From: Prorocentrum cordatum
Lineage: Eukaryota; Sar; Dinophyceae; Prorocentrales; Prorocentraceae
Direction of reading: 5' to 3'
NCBI GenBank assembly: GCA_963575745.1
Contig: CAUYUJ010001373.1
Span: 1-64,000 of the forward strand
Length of the DNA stretch: 64,000 bases
The notes below the pieces were generated by a model. That model was not told where the DNA came from and made no database searches. It worked only from the letters and a program-made list of their open reading frames with translations. Numbering within the stretch: position 1 is the stretch's first letter; the number at the start of each line of letters is the position of its first letter. Made by a program: the position numbers and the translations under genes. Below, piece after piece: positions 30,360 to 40,522 of the stretch.

Positions 30360-30777
30360 TGCCTGAGCATAGTAGGCGATAGCATAGGAAGAGAGAACGC
30401 GGGACTAAAACAACAAAGCACACGACGTGTATGAATTCCTGCCTATGTGTATCCCGTCATGGAGCCGTCTTCGCCTCATCCGGCGAGAACTGGAATGGGC
30501 GGGCGGTGAACGCGAAGCGTCTTGAATACACATTTGTACGCCACGGGACAGAACAATGGAGGAGATCACCCCTCAGGGCGTCGGGAGACACAACGGAGAA
30601 TCTATCAGATACGGAGCGATGCCAAAAAAAGTAATGTGTCCGAGGTAGCTACTCCACGGACCGAGCATCATCCCGTCGCGAGTGTGAGCGGGGCGAAGCT
30701 GCGCAGGGGCACCGTTGTGCCCACCGAGGCAGGGGCCAGGTCGTGCAGCACGCTTCTCCATGGGCCTCGCGGCGCAT
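30360..30777. other. single-copy stretch
   Basis: Mixed composition with no long frame and no dispersed copy noticed. Confidence 0.35.
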
Positions 30778-31503
30778 CGCGGGCTGTCCCGCGGGTCGTC
30801 CCATGGTTCTCCCGCGGGTTGTTCCGTGGGTTGTCCCGTGGTTGTCCCGTGGTTCCCCCGCGGGTTTTCCCGTGGGCTGTCACGTGGACTGTCTAGTGGT
30901 TGTCTCGTGGGTGCCCTGTGGGTGTCCCGTGGGCTGATCCGTGGGTTGTCAAGTGGTTGTCCTATGGGTTGTACTGTGGGTTGTCAGGTAGCCGTCTCGT
31001 GGATTGTCTCGTAATTGTCCGGTGGGTTGTCCCTGTGGGCTGTCCCATGGGTTGTCTTTGTGGGTTGTCCCGTGGATTGTCCATTGGGTTGTCCCATGGG
31101 TTGTCTCGTGAGTTGTACCGTCAGTGTCCCGTGGTTGTCCAATGGGTTGTCCCGTAGCTGTCCCTCAGGTTGTTCAATGGGTTGTCTCGTGGTTGCCCTG
31201 TGGTTTCCCCGTGGGGTGTCCCGTGGGTTGTCACATGGTTGTTCCGTGGGTTGCCCCGTGGGTTGTCCCGTGGTTGTTCCGTAGGTGACCGCTTTGTCCC
31301 GTGAGTTGTCCCTCGAATTGTCCCGTGGCTTGTTCCACGGGTTGCGTTGTGGTTCCCCCACGGGTTGTCAAGCAGCTGTCTCTCGGGTTATCCCGTGGGT
31401 TGTCCCGTGGTTGTCCCGTGCATTGTCTCGTGGATTTTTCCGTGGTTGTCCCGTGGGATGTCCCGTGGGTTGTCCCATGGGTTGTCCCGTAAGTTATCCC
31501 GAT
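30778..31503 (+). repeat. GTCCCGTGGGTT minisatellite, main array
   Basis: About 0.7 kb of 10-13 bp units (TGTCCCGTGGGTTGTCCCG and variants). Remnants resume at 32030-32135 and 35419-35575, on either side of the composite element at 32136-35418, so the composite lies within this satellite. Confidence 0.9.
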
Positions 31504-31661
31504 TGGCGGCCTTTCAAGTATATGCTCGCCCAGTCCCCATCCCAACCAATGCGTCCCATACCAGAGTTTCGCCCATAGCCCCTCTGCCGAACTGGCCCAC
31601 CAGCACTGACTGGGCAAAGACGGCTGCTGCCCGCTGTCCTGCGGTTGATCGAGAATTGAGT

Positions 31662-31862
31662 ATATCGGGGGAGGCCAAGAGGGGGGCGTCCTAGAGGAGG
31701 GGGCGCGAATCATGGCCGGCGGCATGTGCGCGGCCCAGGAGGGGGGGGGGGGGCGTGGACGCAATGAAGTAACAAAAGGCGCCATGAAATCTGGGGAGAT
31801 ATCACGGCCCCCGCCATGATATCCACCCCCCTAGTCATCACACTCCTCTTTGCCACCCCTGA
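31662..31862. mobile_element. short TIR element, CCAAGAGG family, copy 2
   Basis: Ends TATCGGGGGAGGCCAAGAGG and, inverted, TCAGGGGTGGCAAAGAGG. An exact 11-bp direct repeat, GAGAATTGAGT, flanks it at 31651-31661 and 31863-31873. Target duplications of 9-11 bp are typical of Mutator-like elements; the assignment is inference. No coding capacity. Confidence 0.85.
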
Positions 31863-32029
31863 GAGAATTGAGTGCATCAGCGGAGGTTCGGCCAACCGGG
31901 ACATCGGCTTCGACTTCGGTTCGTGTCGTGCATGCGGAATGGGCGAGCCTGCGGAAGGGCGATGCCGTGTCGGCTAAGGCTCGGGTCCAAGTCGGGCAGC
32001 ATGTCTCGCCCTCCTGTCCCGCGGTGCCG

Positions 32030-32135
32030 CGCGGACTTGCCCCGCCATTGTCCCGTGATTGTCCTTTGGCTTGCCTCATAATTATCCCTGGATGTCCCGT
32101 GGTTATCCTTTGGGTTGTCCCGTAGGTTGTGCTGT
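32030..32135 (+). repeat. GTCCCGTGG minisatellite, left flank of composite
   Basis: Diverged units (TGTCCCGTGATTGTCC, GTCCCGTGGTTATCC) leading up to the composite element. Confidence 0.75.
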
Positions 32136-33415
32136 ACCACCCCCTGGATTAAAAAGTTGAGATCGGAGCTACACCGACAGAACCGCATCCTGGTATTCGC
32201 CCGTCGTTCGGCTTTCGAGCCGCGACTTTCGATCGGGACTGGATCCTGGGAAGTCGATGGTCGCTGTTCGACCGGACCTCTATCCTCGACCCTCGAAGTA
32301 TCTGGGGCCCTCGATCCTCGATCCTCGAGCCTCGATCGAACCTCGATCATGGATGTTCGATCGGCCAGGCATTCTGGAGCCTGGAGTTTCGATCAAGCCT
32401 GGAACATCGGTTCTCGATCGTCGCTCTTCGATCGGCCATCCAGCGTCGAACTTCGACGGATCGTGGCCGCTCGATCCTGGCTCCTCGATGTCCGAACGGC
32501 CCTGGATCCTCGACCCTCGATCTCCGACCCTCAATCGCTAGGTGGTTGTCGAACTTTGATCGGCCGTGGAACCCAAAGCCTCGTTTCCGATCGATATGGG
32601 TTCGCTCTTCCACAGTCGGTCCTGGGTCATCGATCGTGTATCCTCGATCATCGATCCTGGATCGTCGATTCTGGACCGTACATCCTGGGTCAACCGCGTC
32701 GCCCCAAAATGACCCTGGGATCGAACCTCCCACAGGGGGGCCTGCGACCCGACGCGACCTCAAGATGGCCTCAAGATGACTCCAAGACAAACCTGTGAAC
32801 CGAACGATGCAACGGCCATCCCTGCGGACATCCGCCCAGGCGCAGATAGGACCGCGCGCGCGAGGCTGTGGCAACTGGAATCTGACTTGCACGGAGAGCA
32901 TGCGACACGGAACAATCCAATACTGTAATGATAAGAGGAGAGAGTGGGAAGAGGAATAGGTCCGCGGCGTCTGTGTGAGCGTACATGAGACCAGAAACTC
33001 GAATGTCAGGAAGTCTCAAGCGAAATCGTCGTTTTCTGGTGGCATGAGATGCGACAAAAAGTAATGTGTGAGGAAGTCCCACGCGAAATCGCCACTGTCT
33101 GGCGGCCTCAAAAGGGACCGGAATATTTTTTTGAGGAAGTCCCACGCGGAATCGCCACTTTCCGGTGGCATGGCAGAATTTCCGGTCGCCCTGGAAGGCG
33201 ACCGGAAACTTTTTTTGAGGAAGTCCTAGGCAGAATCCCACTTTCCGGTCGGAGCCCCATTTGGCCTTTATAATATTAAAAGGGATGATGGAGGCACCGG
33301 AAACTCCGGAATTGGCAACAAATCCAACATTGTCCCGGGGCCCCGCTGCCTAACGGGAGGCAAACCACGTCTACCTCGGCCCCTGCGGTCTCCACTTTTT
33401 AATCCAGGGGGTTGT
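32136..33415. repeat. 1.28-kb terminal repeat, left copy
   Basis: Bounded by ACCACCCCCTGG and CCAGGGGGTTGT. The first half is dense in TCGATCCTCGA and related GATC words (32220-32690). The last third has four GAGGAAGTCCCACGCGAAAT units (33007-33240), and an AT-rich TTTATAATATTAAAAG lies near 33267. By eye it differs from the right copy at three bases (32178, 32200, 32937). Confidence 0.9.
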
Positions 33416-33492
33416 CCACCGCCAGCAGGCCGAAGCACGTCTGATGTGTTGATTTTTTTCGCATGCTCCACGTGGCCGAACGCATCATTGGT

Positions 33493-33768
33493 CTACGACT
33501 GAAGCACATTTACCACTTCGTCCGAGATCCGGGCGGGTTGGACGTCGGCCTTCTTTGCTGCGTCGGCGTTGGAAGACTCGACCTGGTGTGCAAGTGCCTG
33601 GACCTTCTCCCTCGCAGCAGTGTCCTTGGGCAGCTCTGAGTGGTGAACGCCCGCAGCTTTCGCTGCCCTCCGTATTGCTTGAACCAGCTTCGCACGATTG
33701 TCCGAAGACATCGCTGGAGCCGAAATGACTACGGATGCGAACGTTGAGGACATCGCAAAACGAACCAT
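33493..33768 (-). CDS. small gene, copy A (91 codons), product unknown
   Basis: Identical in protein to copy B, from an ATG at 33768 to TAG. The frame is also open upstream to an ATG at 33873, giving a possible 126-residue form that overlaps the end of copy B. The first 22 residues (MVRFAMSSTFASVVISAPAM, then SS) resemble a signal peptide; the rest is Ala/Lys/Glu/Asp-rich and likely helical. In frame after the stop, VEHAKKINTSDVLRPAGG follows. No family is recognised. Confidence 0.45.
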   Translation of the reverse strand: MVRFAMSSTFASVVISAPAMSSDNRAKLVQAIRRAAKAAGVHHSELPKDTAAREKVQALAHQVESSNADAAKKADVQPARISDEVVNVLQS

Positions 33769-33779
33769 TTTTTGAACCT

Positions 33780-34142
33780 CCACCGCCAGCAGGCCGAAGC
33801 ACGTCTGATGTGTTGATTTTTTTCGCATGCTCCACGTGGCCGAACGCATCATTGGTCTACGACTGAAGCACATTTACCACTTCGTCCGAGATCCGGGCGG
33901 GTTGGACGTCGGCCTTCTTTGCTGCGTCGGCGTTGGAAGACTCGACCTGGTGTGCAAGTGCCTGGACCTTCTCCCTCGCAGCAGTGTCCTTGGGCAGCTC
34001 TGAGTGGTGAACGCCCGCAGCTTTCGCTGCCCTCCGTATTGCTTGAACCAGCTTCGCACGATTGTCCGAAGACATCGCTGGAGCCGAAATGACTACGGAT
34101 GCGAACGTTGAGGACATCGCAAAACGAACCATTTTTGAACCA
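33780..34142. repeat. 364-bp gene unit, second tandem copy
   Basis: Matches 33416-33779 almost base for base; the noticed difference is one T fewer in the run before the right junction. Unit starts are CCACCGCCAGCAGG at 33416 and 33780. Confidence 0.9.
33857..34132 (-). CDS. small gene, copy B (91 codons), product unknown
   Basis: The minus frame starts at an ATG at 34132, 10 bases inside the right terminal repeat, and ends at TAG. Residues 1-22 are signal-peptide-like; residues 23-91 contain NRAKLVQAIRRAAKAAGVHH and REKVQALAHQVESSNADAAK, which look like amphipathic helices. Codon use is mixed and protein-like. On this strand the right terminal repeat lies upstream and contains TATAAAGG near 35270, a possible promoter element about 1.1 kb away. 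Function unknown. Confidence 0.5.
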   Translation of the reverse strand: MVRFAMSSTFASVVISAPAMSSDNRAKLVQAIRRAAKAAGVHHSELPKDTAAREKVQALAHQVESSNADAAKKADVQPARISDEVVNVLQS

Positions 34143-35418
34143 CCCCCTGGATTAAAAAGTTGAGATCGGAGCTACACCGAAAGAACCGCATCCTGGTATT
34201 CGTCCGTCGTTCGGCTTTCGAGCCGCGACTTTCGATCGGGACTGGATCCTGGGAAGTCGATGGTCGCTGTTCGACCGGACCTCTATCCTCGACCCTCGAA
34301 GTATCTGGGGCCCTCGATCCTCGATCCTCGAGCCTCGATCGAACCTCGATCATGGATGTTCGATCGGCCAGGCATTCTGGAGCCTGGAGTTTCGATCAAG
34401 CCTGGAACATCGGTTCTCGATCGTCGCTCTTCGATCGGCCATCCAGCGTCGAACTTCGACGGATCGTGGCCGCTCGATCCTGGCTCCTCGATGTCCGAAC
34501 GGCCCTGGATCCTCGACCCTCGATCTCCGACCCTCAATCGCTAGGTGGTTGTCGAACTTTGATCGGCCGTGGAACCCAAAGCCTCGTTTCCGATCGATAT
34601 GGGTTCGCTCTTCCACAGTCGGTCCTGGGTCATCGATCGTGTATCCTCGATCATCGATCCTGGATCGTCGATTCTGGACCGTACATCCTGGGTCAACCGC
34701 GTCGCCCCAAAATGACCCTGGGATCGAACCTCCCACAGGGGGGCCTGCGACCCGACGCGACCTCAAGATGGCCTCAAGATGACTCCAAGACAAACCTGTG
34801 AACCGAACGATGCAACGGCCATCCCTGCGGACATCCGCCCAGGCGCAGATAGGACCGCGCGCGCGAGGCTGTGGCAACTGGAATCTGACTTGCACGGAGA
34901 GCATGCGACACGGAACAATCCAATACTGTGATGATAAGAGGAGAGAGTGGGAAGAGGAATAGGTCCGCGGCGTCTGTGTGAGCGTACATGAGACCAGAAA
35001 CTCGAATGTCAGGAAGTCTCAAGCGAAATCGTCGTTTTCTGGTGGCATGAGATGCGACAAAAAGTAATGTGTGAGGAAGTCCCACGCGAAATCGCCACTG
35101 TCTGGCGGCCTCAAAAGGGACCGGAATATTTTTTTGAGGAAGTCCCACGCGGAATCGCCACTTTCCGGTGGCATGGCAGAATTTCCGGTCGCCCTGGAAG
35201 GCGACCGGAAACTTTTTTTGAGGAAGTCCTAGGCAGAATCCCACTTTCCGGTCGGAGCCCCATTTGGCCTTTATAATATTAAAAGGGATGATGGAGGCAC
35301 CGGAAACTCCGGAATTGGCAACAAATCCAACATTGTCCCGGGGCCCCGCTGCCTAACGGGAGGCAAACCACGTCTACCTCGGCCCCTGCGGTCTCCACTT
35401 TTTAATCCAGGGGGTTGT
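34139..35418. repeat. 1.28-kb terminal repeat, right copy
   Basis: Same bounds and landmarks as the left copy, shifted by 2003 bp. The near-identity implies a recent duplication or homogenisation. Confidence 0.9.
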
Positions 35419-35575
35419 AGGTTGTCCCGTGGTTGTCCCTGTGATTGCCCTGTGAATTGTCCCGAAGGGTTATTACATGATTGTTCCTTGTGTTGCCCCG
35501 TGGGGTTTCCGGTCGGTGTCCCGTGGTTGTCTGGTGGGTTGTCCCGTGGGTTGCGACGTTGTTGCCCCGCGGAAT
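35419..35575 (+). repeat. GTCCCGTGG minisatellite, right flank of composite
   Basis: AGGTTGTCCCGTGGTTGTCC and further units resume the satellite interrupted at 32135. Confidence 0.8.
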
Positions 35576-35584
35576 GTGTGTGGG

Positions 35585-36010
35585 ACATGCATATCGGAAT
35601 TAAAATCAAATTGCAATCGAAATACACAACGACATGCAAGTCGAAACGCAAGTCCATCTGTCATTGGCTTGCATATCGGACTGCAGATCGGATTGGAAAT
35701 GCAAATGCGGATCGAACGACACATTACAAAGAATGGCGAAAAGCTAGCCTGGTGAACATCGAAATCAAAATCGACATGCAAACCGAAATTCTTATCCGAT
35801 TGCCATCAAAATGCACATCGGAATGCAGATCGAAGCGCAGATCGAAATGCAAAACTGAATGCAAAGCGAACTGAAATTCCAATTGCAATCGAAAGGCCCA
35901 TCGAAACACAATTTTATATATATATATATATATATGCAAACCTAAAGGCAAATAGATGCACACTCAGAATGCAAATATGCTCGAACATCAAAATGCAAAG
36001 CAAAATGGAT
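35585..36010. repeat. degenerate GCAAATCGAAAT array
   Basis: Words such as CAAATGCGGATCGAA, ATGCAGATCGAA and GCAAAGCGAACTGAAA recur every 10-20 bp in AT-richer sequence. A (TA)n run lies at 35914-35933. Confidence 0.75.
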
Positions 36011-36094
36011 ATCAGCCAGCGTTGACTCCAAATAGATTAGACGACTCAAATCAAAGAATCTGAGGAATCGAGTATGCTTGGAATCCGCAACTCT

Positions 36095-36122
36095 GCAAGC
36101 AAGCAAGCGTGCAAACAACCGC

Positions 36123-36160
<38 letters not shown>

Positions 36161-36174
36161 GTGCGTGCAAGCGC

Positions 36175-36211
<37 letters not shown>

Positions 36212-36240
36212 GAAGCGCGCAAGCAAGCAAGCAAGCATAC
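36095..36240. repeat. (GCAA)n array
   Basis: GCAA tetranucleotides with GCGT/GCGC interruptions, followed by AGGCAT hexamers at 36270-36305. Confidence 0.95.
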
Positions 36241-36305
36241 GTAAGGAGGGGTGTCATTGGAAAAAGGGGGGATAGGCATAGGCATAGGCATAGCCATAGG
36301 AATTA

Positions 36306-37185
36306 GGGGGGAGGCATAGGAATTAGGGAATTAGGGGGGACAACGGGCCAATTAGTAAGGGTTTGAGCTAGAACTCGTATAGGACAAGCCTATTTGGAGG
36401 AAATAGGAACGATACCGAAATGAACACGCACATGCAAATAGAAAAGCTCATCGAAAGGAAACTTCCCCTCGCCCGAAACCCAAGATCACCCGATGGGTGG
36501 TCTGTGATTACTCTGACTATTACGGCAATTTCGCCCCTGTTCGTACGCACCCCTCAATCAGCCACTCCCTCCCACCCCACCCCCCCTGCTGGGGCCCTGT
36601 GGGCAGGGCCCAGCAGACGATTCTGCAGAGACTCCCCGCGCTGGAGCGCCGGTATGCGATTCGTCGCCGGATTCTTCGGATTCCCTGGAAACAGTGTCAG
36701 ATCTTTCCGCCCCGTCGTATCTTCTCCATCCTCCGAAGTCCCCAACCTTCTGAGAGCCTTCGCAGGTGACCCGAAAGGATCTGGTATTCTGGCTTGAAGG
36801 CCCAGCTTCGGAGATCACTCGGGTCCCTGTGCCCCCCTGGAGAGCGCGAAAGTTCCCAGCCACCAGTGGGGCGCTCTTCAGGCCCCCCATGGGCCCTGAG
36901 CGACCTCGCAGGCGTGCCCCTGAAGGGAACCTCGGACGCTCTGTTCACAAACACACGCAGGCGCCAAGACGCAGTCGCACACGCAAACGCATATATACAC
37001 ACTCGCATATACACACACACGTACACTCACGCGCACACGTGCGCGAAACAAAAACACAGACTTGGCACACTGCGCGAGCACCGCCCCAGAACCGTCCTCG
37101 GAGTAGCAAGGTCGTGGCATGTAGCGCGCCAGGTCCAAGCACTCCTAGGGGGCTTGGGACCCCTTCCTGCTCCTGCTTCAACCCT
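36306..37185. other. single-copy stretch, possibly coding
   Basis: Plus frames at 36420-36797 and 36766 onward and minus frames over 36558-36890 are all open with ordinary composition. A CACA-rich run lies at 36950-37050. No motif decides the strand. Confidence 0.25.
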
Positions 37186-37189
37186 GGCC

Positions 37190-37339
37190 CTCCTCCTTGC
37201 ACTCCTTCTCCTCCTGATCCTCTCCTCCGCTCCCGCCTCCTCCTCATCATCCTCCTTCTCCTGCTCTTCCCCCACCCCTACCTCCTCCTCCTTCTCCTCC
37301 TCCTCATCCTCCTCCTCCTCCTCCGTCACCTCCTCCTCC

Positions 37340-37371
<32 letters not shown>

Positions 37372-37526
37372 CTCCTCCTCCTCCTCTTCCTCCTCCTAAA
37401 CAGCAGCATCATAATCGTCATCAGCAGCATCATCATCATCATAATCATCATCAGCATCAGCATCCGCATCATCAGCAGCAGCGTCATCATCAACATCATC
37501 ATCATCAGCATCATCATCATCAGCAG

Positions 37527-37569
<43 letters not shown>

Positions 37570-38535
37570 GACATCGCCATCATCATCATCATCATCAGCA
37601 GCAGCATCCTCAGCAGCATCATCAACAGCATCAGCATCGGAATCATCACCGTTATCATCAACAGCAGCATCATCATCGCCATCATCATTATCATCAGCAT
37701 GATCAGCATCAGCAGCATGCTCATCACCAGCAGCATCAGCATCACCGTCAACATCATCATCATCATCAGCAGCATCAGCATCACCATCAGCATCATCATC
37801 AGCAGCATCACCATCATCATCCTCATCATCAGCAGCAGCAGTATCATCACTATCGTCCTCGGTATCAGCATCATCCCCGCCATCGTATCGTGATAGTCGG
37901 CATCATGATCAGCAGCATCATCATCAATAGCATCATCATCAGCAGCAGCATCAACATCATCAGCAACATGAACATAATGATCATCGTCATTGTCATCACC
38001 ACCATCATCAGCAGCATCATCCGCATCGGCATCATCAGCAGCAGCAACTGCATCAGCATCGCCAGCATCAGCAGCATCATCATCAGCATCGACAACATCG
38101 TCGTCAACATCGGTATCATCATCTTCATCAGCAGCATCATCAGCATGTTCATCATCATCTCATCCTCATCTTCATCCTCATGCTCATCCTCCTCCTCCGC
38201 CTCCTCCTCCTCTTGTTCTTCCTCATCGTACTGCCGTCCCTCGTTCCTCCGCCTCGAGCTCCTCGTCCCTCTTTTCCTCGTCCTCCCCCTCCATCTCCTC
38301 CTCTTCCTCCCCCATTCCTGGTCCCATTGATGCGTCCCCCTCCTCCCCTGCACCCTCATCCTGCAAGTCCGCTCCTCCTCCTCCTCCTCATCATCCTCCT
38401 CATCATCATCCTACTCCTCCTCCTCCTCCTCCTCCTCCTCCTCCTCCTGCTCCTGCTCCTCCTCCTCCTCCTCCTCCTCCTTTCTCCTCCTCCTCCTCCT
38501 CCTCCTCCTCCTCCTCCTCCTCCTCCTCCTCATTC
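37190..38535. repeat. CTC, CAT/CAG, CTC triplet arrays
   Basis: CTC at 37190-37397, CAT/CAG at 37400-38200, CTC at 38200-38535 with CAT at its edges. Phase is kept across each junction. Confidence 0.95.
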
Positions 38536-38639
38536 ATTCATCATCATCCTCATCCTCATCCTCATGATCCTCCTCCCTCCTGAACCTTCCCTGGCCGTCC
38601 CCCCCTGAAAGAGGAGCAGGACGACTACGCGGGAGTAGG

Positions 38640-39060
38640 ATACAGCAGGGGATAAGGAGAAAGCAGAGGAGGAGGAGGAGGAGAGGAGGAGAAGAAGGAG
38701 GAGGAGAAGGCAGAGGAGGGGGGAGAAAAAAAGAGGGGAAGGAAGTTGAGCAAACTGCAGAGGATAAGAGATGGGAGGGCGGGGGAGAAGCAAAAAGGGG
38801 AGGTGTTGAGGGGAGAAAGAAGATCAGGGGCAGGAAGACGAGGGGGGAGATGTGGATGAAAACGGGGGTCGGGGCAAGGGAGAAGGTGAGGGTTGAGGGT
38901 GTGTGGAAGGTGGGGGGGACGAGGAGGAGGATGGGGAAGGAAGAGAGGAGGAGGAAGAGAAGGAGGGGGAGGAGAAGGAGGAGGAGGACAACAAGGAGGA
39001 GGAGGAGGAGGAAGAGAGGAGGAGGAGGCAGGTGAGAAGGTGGAGAAAGGGAAAGGGGAC
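38640..39060. repeat. GAG/GGA purine-rich tract
   Basis: GAG triplets with G-run and GT interruptions, the complement in style of the CTC tract just before it. Confidence 0.9.
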
Positions 39061-39351
39061 ACGGGAACGGCGGGGGAGGAATGTGAGGAGTTGTTTTCTG
39101 GTGTATTGGTTGACTGGTGCGTGAAGGTGGAGGTACGTTTGGACCCCTCCCTGCAGCCGTCTTCGTTGGCCGAGGGGCTGCACGGAGGTCCTCGGCCCCC
39201 TCCGGTGGCAACTGACGCCATCATGTATAGGTGCGGGAGGAACCCACGCAGCCCCTGTGATGGAAGCTGCGCGGGGTGTGAGGCCAATGGCCTCACGGGG
39301 GGGGGGGGGGGGGGGGGGGCGAGAGGGAGGGGGCGTGCGCGGTTCTCGAAG
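39061..39351. other. single-copy spacer with a poly-G run
   Basis: A run of about 22 G lies at 39298-39319. No supportable gene. Confidence 0.4.
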
Positions 39352-39620
39352 AGGTCGCTCCTGAGGACGGTCCTAAAGCAGGATTCCTGAAAAGGGGTCC
39401 GAAAACGGCATACACAGTTTCGACACCGAAACTGGATAAGCCCTACGAGTTCGTTATCCGATGGGGTGGGATAACAGATGGGGGAATGACTCGGGGGGCA
39501 GTGTTTATTCGACCGCGGGTCGAAAGCAGGAGGGGCGAAGGGGAGGGAAGGGAGAGAGAGAGAGAGAGAAAGAGGAGGGTGAAGCGAGAAGAGGCAGAGA
39601 GAGAGGGGGAGCAGGGGGCC
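39352..39620 (+). repeat. hairpin-rich direct repeat, copy 1
   Basis: Shares CCTGAGGACGGTCCTAA, GGCAGGATTCCTGAA-type sequence, GGGGTCCGAAAACGGCAT, AAGCCCTACGAGTTCGTT and AATGACTCGGGGGGCAGTG with copy 2. It contains CAGTTTCG-ACAC-CGAAACTG (39415-39434) and TTCGACCGCGGGTCGAA (39508-39524), both perfect inverted repeats. It ends in a GA-rich tract. Confidence 0.85.
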
Positions 39621-39680
39621 ACACGGCGAGGAAGGGCAAAAAAACGGCCTGCCTCTTCGACACCAACACGGGCGTTCTAA

Positions 39681-39710
39681 CGTGCTCCGGAAACGCTGTT
39701 CCGGAGCACG
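39681..39710. other. perfect 12-bp stem hairpin
   Basis: CGTGCTCCGGAA, loop ACGCTG, then the exact inverse TTCCGGAGCACG, located between the two hairpin-rich repeats. It is not followed by a T run, so there is no reason to call it a terminator. Confidence 0.85.
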
Positions 39711-39828
39711 CTGGGCAAGCACTTATCCGACGGTCCTGGCGGGGAGACCTTAGGGAGGGACGTAATGAAGGGGCAGAGGAGGGAGGGGGAGTGGTGTTGT
39801 CATCCCTGTTCTTGATGAGCATGGCTTA

Positions 39829-40060
39829 GAGGTTCCTGAGGACGGTCCTAAGGCAGGATTCCTGAAGAGGGGTCCGAAAACGGCATGCACAGTTTCGACA
39901 CCGAAACTGGATAAGCCCTACGAGTTCGTTCTCCCATGGGGTGGGCTAACAGCTGGGGGAATGACTCGGGGGGCAGTGTTTATTCGACCGCGGGTCGAAA
40001 GCAGGAGGCTCGAAGGGGAGGGAAGGGAGAGAGAGAGGAGAGAAAGAGAGGGGGAGCAGG
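39829..40060 (+). repeat. hairpin-rich direct repeat, copy 2
   Basis: The same landmarks as copy 1, including CAGTTTCG-ACAC-CGAAACTG (39890-39909). Substitutions fall mostly outside the palindromes. It also ends in GA-rich sequence. Confidence 0.85.
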
Positions 40061-40500
40061 GCGGAGAGGCGGGGAGCAGAGAGGAGAGGAGGGCAAGGGG
40101 AAGGGGGCGGGGAAACCCGAAAGAGGAGGGCGGGCCTGACCGGGGGACCTGAAGCCGAAGCAAAGCGACAGGGGGGGACGATCCAAGGCGGCCCCTGGAC
40201 AGCTCTCGGCGAGGGCCGCTGCTCCGGACGTGTAGATTGGACGGCGGTTATACCCATCCTTAGAGAAAGGCGGGGGGGGGGAGGAGGGGGGTAGGACGAC
40301 TGTGATAACGTTGACCACAAAAGTCATGACATTAGCAATGCAAGTCTGACGAACCGCACGAAGACTGGCATGGAGAACGCACGAAGGCAGTCCATGCAAA
40401 CTCAACCAGACTACCCCGAAGGCTGAGGAAGCGAAAAGACATTGCGGGAGGCAGTGGGACGAGGCTATGGAGAGAAGGGGAGGTGGATGGGAGACCAGGT
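40061..40500. other. single-copy spacer
   Basis: A CATCCTTAG near 40251 resembles the end motif of the CAGTC TIR family, but no element is resolved. (GT)n at 40508-40522. Confidence 0.35.
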
Positions 40501-40522
40501 GTGAGTGTGTGTGTGTGTGTGC

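Larger units (their letters stand above)
32136..35418. mobile_element. composite element: two 1.28-kb repeats around a duplicated small gene
   Basis: Two direct repeats (32136-33415 and 34139-35418) enclose 723 bp holding two tandem copies of a 364-bp unit. Each repeat begins CCCCCTGGATTAAAAAGT and ends with its exact inverse, so each looks like a complete TIR unit, while the pair in direct order resembles LTRs (TGGATT..AATCCA ends). No reverse transcriptase, transposase, primer site or polypurine tract was found. A TAGGTTGT at 32123-32130 and 35418-35425 might be a target duplication, but the host satellite contains that word anyway. Confidence 0.75.

Noticed and set aside
33800-33850. In-frame VEHAKKINTSDVL as a histone-fold C-terminus
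   Set aside because: The resemblance is limited to HAK plus a few residues, lies after a stop codon, and the preceding protein does not show the histone-fold helices.
32123-35425. TAGGTTGT on both sides of the composite element as a target duplication
   Set aside because: The host minisatellite contains TAGGTTGT-like units naturally, and the left copy is 5 bases from the repeat border while the right one overlaps it. Mentioned only as possible.
39681-39710. Intrinsic terminator
   Set aside because: Perfect hairpin but no following T run, and the setting is eukaryotic.
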